NCBI RefSeq assembly: GCF_000218565.1
Contig: NC_015684.1
Coordinates: forward strand, 1,736,001 to 1,800,000
Reading direction: 5' to 3'
From: Afipia carboxidovorans OM5
GTDB lineage: Bacteria; Pseudomonadota; Alphaproteobacteria; Rhizobiales; Xanthobacteraceae
DNA: 64,000 nt
Below are positions 1 through 7,561 of the stretch, piece after piece. Under the pieces are notes generated by a model. It ran no database searches, had not been told where the DNA came from, and saw only the letters and a list, made by a program, of their open reading frames with translations. Each line of letters opens with the position of its first letter. Positions within the stretch are counted from its first letter, which is position 1. The position numbers were made by a program, and so were the translations under genes.

Positions 1-962
1 TCATCGACGTGGCGCCGTCACCGGACCGGCAGCCCGACGCATACCTGACGCAGAAGGCCGGACGCCTGCGCCATCTCGAACACCTCGGCCTTGCCGAGGC
101 CATCGGCCCCGGCCAGTGGGTCATGGCAGAAGGTGCGGAGTCGACCTTGCGCGAGCTCGGCCAGCGCAACGACATCATCAAGCGGATGCACCGTGCCCTC
201 GACAAACAGGGCATCGCCCGTGGCGCAGGCGACTATGTCCTGGCCGGCGAGGCGCACGGCTCCCCAATCATCGGCCGGCTGGTCGAACGCGGTCTCGACA
301 ACGAATTGTATGGGACAGCCTATGCGGTGGTGGACGGCGTCGACGGCCGCACCCACCACATCAAGCTGCCGGACATGGAGTCGGCCGGCGACGGCGCGCC
401 GGGCTCGATCGTCGAGCTGCGATCCTTCGAGGATGCGAAGGGCAATCGGCGCGTGGCGTTGGCGACGCGCTCCGATCTGTCGATCGAAGCCCAGACCACG
501 GCGAGCGGCGCAACCTGGCTCGACCGCCAGCTTGTTGCCCGCGATCCGGTCGATCTCGGCGGTGGCTTTGGCCTGGAGGTGAAGCAGGCGATGGAGGCCC
601 GCGCCGGACACCTAATTCAGGAGGGGATGGCGCGGCGCGATGGCGAGCGCATCCAGTTCAATCGAAACCTGATCGGCACGCTCCGGCAACGTGAGCTGGA
701 CGCCCTCGGCGACCGGCTCGCGGCCGAGACCGGCACGCCGTTCCAGAAATCCGCTGACGGCGAATTTGTCGCCGGCACCTACAGCCGGCGCTTCTCGCTC
801 GCCTCCGGCCGCTTCGCCATGATTAACGATGGCCTTGGCTTCAAGCTCGTACCCTGGACGCCCTCGATCGAGAAGCACATCGGGCAGCACATTTCCGGCG
901 TCGCCCGCGCCGACGGCGGGATAGATTGGAATTTTGGCAGACAACGCGGCCTCGGCTTGTGA
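1..962 (+). CDS. Conjugative relaxase, DUF3363/VirD2-like, C-terminal part (5' end outside window)
   Basis: The reading frame is open from the first base, so only the last ~320 codons are present and the GTG at 9 is not a start. The visible part matches the C-terminal DUF3363 region of relaxases in Tn4371-type and related elements. It has a helical segment (HLEHLGLAEAIGPGQW), a hydrolase-like middle region and a conserved tail ending in a glycine/arginine-rich stretch. The N-terminal nuclease domain with its His triad and catalytic Tyr, which would nick oriT, must lie upstream. Its position ahead of traG fits a DNA-processing operon. The family call rests on recognition of this tail plus the context. 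Confidence 0.75.
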   Translation, partial: IDVAPSPDRQPDAYLTQKAGRLRHLEHLGLAEAIGPGQWVMAEGAESTLRELGQRNDIIKRMHRALDKQGIARGAGDYVLAGEAHGSPIIGRLVERGLDNELYGTAYAVVDGVDGRTHHIKLPDMESAGDGAPGSIVELRSFEDAKGNRRVALATRSDLSIEAQTTASGATWLDRQLVARDPVDLGGGFGLEVKQAMEARAGHLIQEGMARRDGERIQFNRNLIGTLRQRELDALGDRLAAETGTPFQKSADGEFVAGTYSRRFSLASGRFAMINDGLGFKLVPWTPSIEKHIGQHISGVARADGGIDWNFGRQRGLGL

Positions 963-1030
963 CGCGGTGACATCCGTCCCCAGCTCCCGTACAACGTCCG
1001 TCAACCAAGGGGAGCCCGGCAGAGGATTGC

Positions 1031-1696
1031 GTGATGGACATCTTCGACCGGCTGAAGGCAGCCGCAACCACTGACTGGCAGAGTTATGTCGACCACGACT
1101 TCGTCCGCCAGATGGCCGCGGGCGCGTTGCCGCAAGCGGCGTTCCGCACCTATCTGGTGCAGGACTACCTGTTTCTGATCCAGTTTGCCCGCGCCTATGC
1201 GCTCGCAACCTACAAGAGCCGCGCACTCGCGGACATGAAGGCGGCACAAGCCGGGCTGGCCGCCATCCTCGACGAAATGGATCTACATGTGCGGCTGTGC
1301 GGCCGATGGGGGTTGTCACCGGAGGGCATCGAGGCCGCGCCCGAGCATCAGGCGACGGTGGCCTATACCCGCTTCGTGCTGGATTGCGGCGCAGCCGGCG
1401 ACCTGCTCGACCTGTATGTCGCGCTCGCCCCCTGCGTCATCGGCTATGCCGAGATCGGTCGCAACCTGGTGCCTGACGGCGTCGACGCGCTCGGCAACCA
1501 TCCCTATCGCGAATGGATCGCCGAATATGCGGGCGATGCCTATCAGGGCGTTGCGGCCAAAGCGCGACGCCATCTCGACGATCTTGCAGCACGGGCGATG
1601 ACAGAGCGGCGCTTCGACGAACTCGCTGCGACATTCGGCAAGGCGTCGCGCCTCGAAGCCGATTTTTGGCAGATGGGACTGGATGCTGAGCGCTGA
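1031..1696 (+). CDS. TenA/thiaminase II family protein
   Basis: The 221-residue length is typical of TenA, which hydrolyses aminopyrimidine breakdown products of thiamine. Family landmarks are visible: the helix with YLVQDYLFL (about 41-49), the nucleophile motif ALAPCVIGYAEIG with Cys135, and the C-terminal RLEADFW motif carrying the conserved glutamate (about 209). Start may be GTG 1031 or ATG 1034. The gene sits between the relaxase and traG without thi genes nearby, which is unusual for TenA. It may be salvage cargo or a protein recruited by the element. The family assignment is firm; the role here is unknown. Confidence 0.8.
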   Translation: MMDIFDRLKAAATTDWQSYVDHDFVRQMAAGALPQAAFRTYLVQDYLFLIQFARAYALATYKSRALADMKAAQAGLAAILDEMDLHVRLCGRWGLSPEGIEAAPEHQATVAYTRFVLDCGAAGDLLDLYVALAPCVIGYAEIGRNLVPDGVDALGNHPYREWIAEYAGDAYQGVAAKARRHLDDLAARAMTERRFDELAATFGKASRLEADFWQMGLDAER

Positions 1697-1736
1697 TCGT
1701 TACGTTGGACGTTGGAGATTTTCTCTCCGCACCCCG

Positions 1737-1780
1737 CAAGTATTTTTTCGACCATCTACGCTGTTCTACGATAACTGACA
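1737..1780 (+). promoter_or_regulatory. Shared upstream element of traG: AT-rich 15-mer plus 10-bp-spaced CTACG repeats
   Basis: The block CAAGTATTTTTTCGA (1737-1751) is followed after exactly 4 bp by CTACG at 1756 and again at 1766. The identical 15-mer with the same 4-bp gap and CTACG spacing occurs at 16561-16604 upstream of trbB. The repeat step of one helical turn suggests binding sites for a regulator on one DNA face, next to or overlapping a promoter. It lies 65-110 bp before the traG start. Confidence 0.6.
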
Positions 1781-1844
1781 CAGACGCAGTTGAAACCTCC
1801 GCATTCCTTGCTCTTCTTCGCAGCATTGCGCCGGGCAGGGAGGT

Positions 1845-3869
1845 TTGCTCGCTGTGTCAACCAGCCGTGTTGCGTGGGGCCAGATCGTTGTCGTGTTCGC
1901 TATCGTGCTGCTCGCGGTCTGGAGCGCGACGCAGTGGGTTGCGTGGCGCCTCGGCTTTCAGCAGCAACTCGGCTCATCTTGGTTTTCGCTGGCCGGCCTG
2001 CCGATCTATCCGCCGCCGGCCTTTTTCTGGTGGTGGTTCTTCTTCGATGCCTACGCGCCGCACATTTTTCTGGAGGGTGCCGGGATCGCCGCCTCGGGTG
2101 GCCTCGTCGCGATCGTCGTCGCAATCCTCATGTCGATCTACCGTGCGCGCGAGGCCAAGGATGTGCGCACATTCGGCTCGGCTCGCTGGGCCGAGCCGGA
2201 TGAGATCGAAGCCGCGGGCCTGCTCGGAGACGATGGAGTCGTTCTCGGCCGCCTGGACCGAACCTATCTGCGACACGATGGCGCCGAGCATGTCCTGTGC
2301 TTCGCGCCGACGCGGAGCGGGAAGGGTGTCGGTCTCGTGGTACCGACGTTACTCACATGGCCCGGCGCGTCGATCGTGCATGATATAAAAGGAGAAAATT
2401 GGGAATTGACCGCGGGCTTTCGGGCACGGTTTGGCCGAGTGTTGCTGTTCGATCCGACCAATGCGAACTCGGCCGCCTACAATCCGCTGATCGAGGTGCG
2501 CAAAGGCGAATGGGAAGTGCGAGACGTCCAGAACGTCGCCGACGTGCTAGTCGATCCGGAGGGTTCGTTGGAGAAGCGCAATCATTGGGAGAAAACATCC
2601 CATTCACTGCTGGTCGGCGCCATCCTCCATGTCCTCTATGCCGAGAAGGACAAGACGCTCGCCGGTGTCGCCGCCTTTCTGTCGGACCCGCGGCGACCCA
2701 TCGAGTCGACGCTGTCCGCCATGATGACGACGCCGCATCTCGGCGAGAAGGGGCCGCATCCCGTCATCGCCAGCGCGGCACGCGAACTGCTCAACAAGTC
2801 GGACAACGAACGCTCCGGCGTCTTGAGCACGGCCATGTCATTCCTCGGCCTCTATCGCGATCCCGTCGTTGCCGCAGTGACGGCCCGCTGCGATTGGCGC
2901 ATCACGGATCTCGTGTCCGGCGATAAGCCCACCACGCTCTACCTAGTGGTGCCACCATCCGATATCAGCAGGACGAAGCCGCTCGTGCGCCTCGTGCTTA
3001 ACCAGATCGGGCGGCGGCTGACCGAAGACCTGCACGCGAAAGGCCGCCGTCATCGCCTGTTGCTGATGCTCGATGAATTTCCGGCGCTCGGCCGGCTCGA
3101 CTTCTTTGAATCTGCGCTCGCCTTCATGGCCGGCTATCAGATCAAGGCATTTCTTATCTCTCAATCATTAAACCAAATCGAGAAAGCCTACGGTCAGAAC
3201 AACTCCATCCTCGACAATTGCCATGTGCGCGTGAGTTTCGCGACCAACGACGAGCGTACCGCGAAGCGCGTATCGGACGCGCTCGGCACGGCAACGGAGA
3301 TGCGCGCCATGCAGAACTATGCCGGTCATCGTCTCGCGCCCTGGCTCGGACACTTGATGATTTCACGCTCCGAGACCGCGCGGCCGCTGCTCACCGCAGG
3401 CGAGGTGATGCAGCTTCCGCCCGACGACGAGATCGTCATGGTCGCCGGCGTGCCGCCAGTCCGCGCCAGAAAGGCGCGCTATTACGAAGATGCGCGGTTC
3501 AAGGAACGGTTGCTGCCTGTTCCGCAGAACCCGAAAGCCGGCCTCACGCCGAAGCCTGACGACTGGTCGGCGCTGAAGCCAGTCGCGGCGCCGACGGGCA
3601 ACAGCGCCGCTGCACAGCAAAGTGCGCCACCAGCGACAGGTGCGGCCAAGCCGGATGACGATCCAGCCAATTCGGGGCTCCGCCGCGAACCTGGGCTTGA
3701 GTGGCATAAGGACATCGCGCCGGAGCCGGTGAGGACTCCTGCCAACGAGTTCGATCCCGATGCTGATGAGCCGGAGCGTAAGGTTGCAGCCAACCGGGTG
3801 CTGGCGCACGACATGCGACTGATGGCCCGGCGGATCGCGTTGGACCCCGGCGATGGCATGGAGTTGTAG
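1845..3869 (+). CDS. traG: TraG type IV coupling protein (VirD4-like ATPase)
   Basis: This inner-membrane hexameric ATPase delivers the relaxase-DNA complex to the type IV secretion channel. The 674-residue protein opens with hydrophobic segments (about residues 8-25 and 45-100), then carries Walker A APTRSGKG (about 153-160) and Walker B LLMLDEFPALG (about 404-414). A Pro/Ala-rich, likely disordered C-terminus follows. The start is TTG at 1845, with an in-frame GTG at 1854 as an alternative. The CopG gene begins 3 bp after its stop, indicating co-transcription. The conserved motif at 1737-1780 lies in its leader. Confidence 0.93.
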   Translation: MLAVSTSRVAWGQIVVVFAIVLLAVWSATQWVAWRLGFQQQLGSSWFSLAGLPIYPPPAFFWWWFFFDAYAPHIFLEGAGIAASGGLVAIVVAILMSIYRAREAKDVRTFGSARWAEPDEIEAAGLLGDDGVVLGRLDRTYLRHDGAEHVLCFAPTRSGKGVGLVVPTLLTWPGASIVHDIKGENWELTAGFRARFGRVLLFDPTNANSAAYNPLIEVRKGEWEVRDVQNVADVLVDPEGSLEKRNHWEKTSHSLLVGAILHVLYAEKDKTLAGVAAFLSDPRRPIESTLSAMMTTPHLGEKGPHPVIASAARELLNKSDNERSGVLSTAMSFLGLYRDPVVAAVTARCDWRITDLVSGDKPTTLYLVVPPSDISRTKPLVRLVLNQIGRRLTEDLHAKGRRHRLLLMLDEFPALGRLDFFESALAFMAGYQIKAFLISQSLNQIEKAYGQNNSILDNCHVRVSFATNDERTAKRVSDALGTATEMRAMQNYAGHRLAPWLGHLMISRSETARPLLTAGEVMQLPPDDEIVMVAGVPPVRARKARYYEDARFKERLLPVPQNPKAGLTPKPDDWSALKPVAAPTGNSAAAQQSAPPATGAAKPDDDPANSGLRREPGLEWHKDIAPEPVRTPANEFDPDADEPERKVAANRVLAHDMRLMARRIALDPGDGMEL

Positions 3870-3872
3870 GTC

Positions 3873-4352
3873 ATGTCGCAGCATTCCGACATCGCGCCGC
3901 GGACCCAAAGGAAAAAGCGGCTCTCGATCTATCTCGATCCGGATCTGTCGGATCGCCTGGCCGACCACGCGGGGCGTCACGCCCAGTCGCGCTCCATGAT
4001 CGCCGAGGCGGCCATTGCCTCGTTGCTGTCGCCTGATGCCGAGGAGCGCCGGGAGGCCGCTTTGGCCAAACGCCTTGACCGGATCGATCGCAACATCCAA
4101 CGGCTGGAACGCGACATCGGTATTGCCAACGAAGCCTTCGCCATCTTCATGCGAGCCTGGCTGACATCAACCGCGTCCTTATCGGAAATCGCCCAGGCTG
4201 CCGCTCAAGCAAAGGGAGGTGAGCGCTACGATAAATTCCTTGAAGCGCTCGGTCGGCGTCTCGCCAAGGGGCCGAGGCTCAGGCAGGAGATTACAGAAGA
4301 CATGGACTCTTCCAGCACAAACACTTCACGCCCACGTGACCCGAGGCCGTAG
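3873..4352 (+). CDS. CopG/ribbon-helix-helix family protein of the conjugative element
   Basis: The N-terminal segment RKKRLSIYLDPDLSDRLADHAGRHAQSRS looks like a ribbon-helix-helix DNA-binding domain: a short basic strand followed by two helices. The rest of the 159 residues is helical and charged, probably coiled-coil. The gene follows traG by 3 bp, as in many Tn4371-like elements where a CopG-like gene lies between traG and the trb operon. Here the metal cargo has been inserted right after it. It may repress transfer genes or help relaxosome assembly; the target is not known. Confidence 0.75.
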   Translation: MSQHSDIAPRTQRKKRLSIYLDPDLSDRLADHAGRHAQSRSMIAEAAIASLLSPDAEERREAALAKRLDRIDRNIQRLERDIGIANEAFAIFMRAWLTSTASLSEIAQAAAQAKGGERYDKFLEALGRRLAKGPRLRQEITEDMDSSSTNTSRPRDPRP

Positions 4353-4468
4353 TACGAAGATGTTCTGTAAAAGCTTCCCGTAGAACGCCGCCGGAACTTA
4401 TTCCGTCGCAACGAACGTCATATGGTTTCGGTAAATAGACGGTTCCAAATTGCATCAATGGAATTGGC

Positions 4469-4491
4469 AACAATAGAAATGTAACATTGTT
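4469..4491. promoter_or_regulatory. Inverted repeat upstream of the metal-efflux cluster
   Basis: AACAAT (4469-4474) and ATTGTT (4486-4491) form an inverted repeat with an 11-bp spacer in the AT-rich leader, about 25 bp before the first gene of the metal block. It could be an operator for a metal-responsive repressor, but no such regulator is encoded nearby and the arms are short. Confidence 0.3.
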
Positions 4492-4515
4492 TCGCGTCGA
4501 CATACGGCGTGGCAC

Positions 4516-4914
4516 ATGTTAATAGCTGCAACACCTGATCCGAAGGGAGCTTCTTTGTCGCCATCCACTACCAAGCTTAGCTTAACGTTATCGCGTTCAT
4601 CACGCGGTATTGTGGCCGCGCTTGTCCTGATCGCGTACATCGTGAGCGGGGTGTTGCATGGCGTATATGATGTCGACGTAACCAATCCATCGGGTCAAAT
4701 GGTTATTTCCCTCGTGAAGGGAAAGACGGGGCAACCGGATCAGGGCGTCATCGTCGAGCATCATTGCCACGGTTGTTTTTCGGTTTCGGTGCCGACTCCG
4801 GTCGGCCCTATCGTCGTCCTTAAGCCAGCCCGTAAAATGGTTGCGACCCGCTCCGCCGAGCTGCACGTGGTGGACAGCGGAATTGATCCTCCTCCGCCAA
4901 AGTTCCTGACCTGA
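4516..4914 (+). CDS. Small membrane protein with His/Cys cluster, metal-efflux associated
   Basis: A 132-residue protein with one hydrophobic segment (about 30-48) and then a short domain with the motif EHHCHGC (about 80-86), which could bind a soft or borderline metal ion on the periplasmic side. Small proteins of this layout occur at the head of CzcCBA-type operons in alphaproteobacteria. It lies 55 bp before the outer-membrane factor gene and probably shares its transcript. A role in periplasmic metal sensing or chaperoning is an inference from the motif and context only. Confidence 0.6.
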   Translation: MLIAATPDPKGASLSPSTTKLSLTLSRSSRGIVAALVLIAYIVSGVLHGVYDVDVTNPSGQMVISLVKGKTGQPDQGVIVEHHCHGCFSVSVPTPVGPIVVLKPARKMVATRSAELHVVDSGIDPPPPKFLT

Positions 4915-4969
4915 ACGTGATCGCCGGGCGCATTCGCGCCCAAATCTCGTCCGTTGTCAGGTTGATTCC

Positions 4970-6244
4970 ATGTCATGCAATGGTGCTGCCACGCGCTTCG
5001 CGTGTGCGGCCGCAATTCTCATCGTTCCTTGGCTGGCTTGTCCCGCCAATGCGCGACCCCTAACGCTTAGAACTGCTCTTCAACACGCTCTCGCTGCGAG
5101 TCCGCGCCTCACTGCCGCGGAGCGAGATATCGGCATTGCGTCTGGTCAGCGCATTCAGGCTGGTAAGCTCATCAATCCTGAGTTGTCGTACGAGCAGGAC
5201 AACTCTTTCGGCTCAGGCCCATATCGTGGAACGAGGTCTGCGGAAACTACTCTGCAAATCAGCCAGCTCTTCGAGCTCTTTGGCAAGCGAGAAGCGCGCA
5301 TAGCAGTCGGAACCGCTGGTGTTGAGACCGCAACGATCCAACGAAAGGCTGTTCGGCTCGAAGTGCTTTCTGAAACAGCCATCGCCTTTCTGACGGTGCT
5401 TGGCACGCAGCGGCGCATCCAGATACTCGACGACCAGATCTCCGCCATCGACAAACTCAGCCCACTTCTACAGAAGCGCGTCGATACTGGTGCCTCCTCG
5501 CCTGCGGAGGTAGGTCGCGCCGAGGTGGCGTCTGCTCTCGTGAAAGCTGATCGAGAGCGCGTTAGATCGTCATTGGCAAGCGCGCGTCGCGAACTTTCGG
5601 TCTTGATGGGCGATGCGGCGCCGAAATTCGCAAGCGTCTCTGGAAAATTGGAGGCGTTGGGGCGTCCGCCATCGTTCCAATCGGTCATTCACGCGATCGA
5701 CCAAAATCCGCAGCTCGTAAGATGGACTGCGGTTTATGCTCAGCGCAACGCGGAGTTGTTGGTTGCGCGGCTCAAACCATATCCCGACGTACGCATTAGC
5801 GCGGGTTGGCGTCACTTCAACGAAACCGGCAGTGATGGAGTGCGTCTCGGGATATCCGTTCCCATTCCGATCTTCGATCAGAACCAGGGCAATATTCTCT
5901 CGGCACAGGAGAACCTTGCCAAGGTGCGAGCCGAACGCCAGGCGAATCGCAACACGTTGATCGTCATTGCGGGGCGTGCCTACGACAGTTTGCAAGGCTC
6001 GTTACGTGAACTTGCAATACTACGGACCTCAGCAATTCCCAAGGCACGAGCCGCCGCGGAAGAGATTTCCGAAGGGTATGGCCAAGGACGCTACTCGCTT
6101 CTCGAAGTGCTCGACGCCCAAGCAAACCTGACGCAGGCGCAACTGAGGGAGCAGGAAGCCCAACAGAATTTCCACGTCGCCGTTGCAACCATCGAAGGTT
6201 TGGTTGGCAATCCATTTACTTTGGCGCGGGAGAGCGCTCGATGA
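4970..6244 (+). CDS. czcC: CzcC-like outer-membrane efflux protein (TolC family)
   Basis: This is the outer-membrane channel of a tripartite heavy-metal RND pump. The 424-residue protein starts with a signal peptide (hydrophobic stretch ending near CPANAR, about residue 28). It shows the duplicated long-helix TolC architecture, with repeats such as ALQHALAASPRLTAAERDIGIASG and the later SLLEVLDAQANLTQAQLREQEAQQNF. The LLEVLDAQ motif is typical of this family. Its stop overlaps the start of the adaptor gene by 4 bp. The metal could be Co/Zn/Cd/Ni; the sequence alone does not decide it. Confidence 0.88.
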   Translation: MSCNGAATRFACAAAILIVPWLACPANARPLTLRTALQHALAASPRLTAAERDIGIASGQRIQAGKLINPELSYEQDNSFGSGPYRGTRSAETTLQISQLFELFGKREARIAVGTAGVETATIQRKAVRLEVLSETAIAFLTVLGTQRRIQILDDQISAIDKLSPLLQKRVDTGASSPAEVGRAEVASALVKADRERVRSSLASARRELSVLMGDAAPKFASVSGKLEALGRPPSFQSVIHAIDQNPQLVRWTAVYAQRNAELLVARLKPYPDVRISAGWRHFNETGSDGVRLGISVPIPIFDQNQGNILSAQENLAKVRAERQANRNTLIVIAGRAYDSLQGSLRELAILRTSAIPKARAAAEEISEGYGQGRYSLLEVLDAQANLTQAQLREQEAQQNFHVAVATIEGLVGNPFTLARESAR

Positions 6245-7209
6245 AAAACGTTTTCCGAAAGGCAATCTTTGGAGTTCTCGGTCTGGGCCTCCTTGTGGGA
6301 GCTGCGCTCTATTTCAAGGCTGGCCCGGGTTCTCAGAACCCAGGAAGGGCGCCCGCTTACAATAAGGTCTCCGAAGCGGCCGACGGACATGAAGGCGACA
6401 GCGCACAAATGAGCGATGCTCGCGTGGCGGCCGCCGGTATGTCACTCGAAACGGTCAAGCCTGCGACCTTGAACGACGTGCTCGTCCTGAACGGTATCAT
6501 TCGAGAAAATCAGGAAAACCTTGTTCAGGTAACGCCGCGATTTCCGGGAATTGTCCGCTCAATCCAGAAGCGCATCGGAGACAACGTTCGAAAGGACGAA
6601 CTGATGGCCAGGATCGAAAGCAACCAAAGCCTCACGGCTTACGATCTGAAAGCACCGATCGACGGTACGGTCATTGATCGTCAGGTTTCGCTCGGCGAAT
6701 ACGCCTCGGAACAGAAGCCTGCGTTCACGATCGCAAATCTTTCGTCGGTTTGGGTGGATCTGTCCGTCTACAGCAAAGACCTGCAGCGCGTACGGGTAGG
6801 GGATCGAGTGGAAATCGATCTCGAAGATGGCATGCCTCCGGTGACTGGTCAGATTTCCTACCTCGCCCCAATTGGATCATCCGAGACACAAAGTGCCGTT
6901 GCTCGGGCAGTAGTGCCCAACTCCACCGGCCGCCTGCGGCCCGGCTTATTCGTTCGAGGACGCGTTGCCTTGAGTAATCGACGCGCGGCAATCGCGGTAA
7001 AGGTGACGGCGCTGCAAACCCTAGACGACAAGCCCGTCGTATTCGTGCGCGAAGGAGAAAGACTAGAAGCACGCAGTGTCAAGACGGGGGATCGTGACAA
7101 GGAGCACGTGGAAATCCTCGAAGGTCTGTCGACTGGCGAACTGTATGTCGCCGAGAACAGCTTCGTCGTGAAGGCAGAGATTGGAAAGTCGGAGGCAGAG
7201 CATGAGTGA
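6241..7209 (+). CDS. czcB: CzcB-like periplasmic adaptor (membrane fusion protein) of RND pump
   Basis: This adaptor links the inner-membrane RND pump to the outer-membrane channel. The 322-residue protein has an N-terminal membrane anchor (about 8-25), a barrel-sandwich/lipoyl half-motif region (IRSIQKRIGDNVRKDELMARIES, then YDLKAPIDGTVIDRQVSLGEYA) and the beta-barrel domain (VWVDLSVYSKDLQRVRVGDRVEID). The helical hairpin between the lipoyl halves is very short, which explains the modest length. It overlaps the upstream gene by 4 bp (ATGA) and the downstream PII-like start by 8 bp. Confidence 0.88.
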   Translation: MKNVFRKAIFGVLGLGLLVGAALYFKAGPGSQNPGRAPAYNKVSEAADGHEGDSAQMSDARVAAAGMSLETVKPATLNDVLVLNGIIRENQENLVQVTPRFPGIVRSIQKRIGDNVRKDELMARIESNQSLTAYDLKAPIDGTVIDRQVSLGEYASEQKPAFTIANLSSVWVDLSVYSKDLQRVRVGDRVEIDLEDGMPPVTGQISYLAPIGSSETQSAVARAVVPNSTGRLRPGLFVRGRVALSNRRAAIAVKVTALQTLDDKPVVFVREGERLEARSVKTGDRDKEHVEILEGLSTGELYVAENSFVVKAEIGKSEAEHE

Positions 7210-7561
7210 CGCTGGCCAATTGATGATGATCACTGCGTTCATCAAGCCCAACATGGAAGGGCATGTCGTGAAAACCCTGCATGATCTTCCAGAGTTTCCC
7301 GGGTTCACACTGAGTCAGGTACGGGGTCAAGGACGGGGGCGCGGAGCCGGAGGTGAATTTCTCGCTACCGAACACAATTTCTCTTACCAAGTCCACCTTG
7401 AGCTTCGCGTTGTTTGTCGGACCGCCGTTGTGGATCGAATCTGTGATGCCATCGCTCGTTCGGCGTGGACCGGCAGTAAGGGCGACGGTCTGATCTTCAC
7501 CCAGCCGATAGCGATGCTTCATCGTATCCGGGAATACGGAAGCAGGGGGACTGATCGATGA
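7202..7561 (+). CDS. PII-like signalling protein linked to heavy-metal RND pump
   Basis: A 119-residue protein starting at ATG 7202 inside the end of the adaptor gene. It has the PII fold pattern: an opening beta strand (MMITAFIKPNMEGHVVKTLHD), a T-loop-like segment (FTLSQVRGQGRGRG), a central strand (QVHLELRVVC) and a C-terminal GDGLIFTQPI strand resembling the nucleotide-binding B-loop region. A PII subgroup genetically linked to CusABC/CzcCBA pumps (PII-NG) is known. It could gate the pump according to a nucleotide or metal signal. It overlaps the RND pump gene by 4 bp, so expression is coupled. Confidence 0.75.
   Translation: MSDAGQLMMITAFIKPNMEGHVVKTLHDLPEFPGFTLSQVRGQGRGRGAGGEFLATEHNFSYQVHLELRVVCRTAVVDRICDAIARSAWTGSKGDGLIFTQPIAMLHRIREYGSRGTDR

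Noticed and set aside
18..611. Long open frames opposite or out of phase with the relaxase, traG and trb genes
   Set aside because: High GC content creates shadow frames. They lack ribosome-binding sites and sensible composition, and lie wholly inside well-supported genes.
4346..4383. CGTAG pairs downstream of the CopG gene, reverse complement of the CTACG repeats
   Set aside because: Spacing is not 10 bp and the AT-rich 15-mer is absent, so this is not a third copy of the traG/trbB motif.
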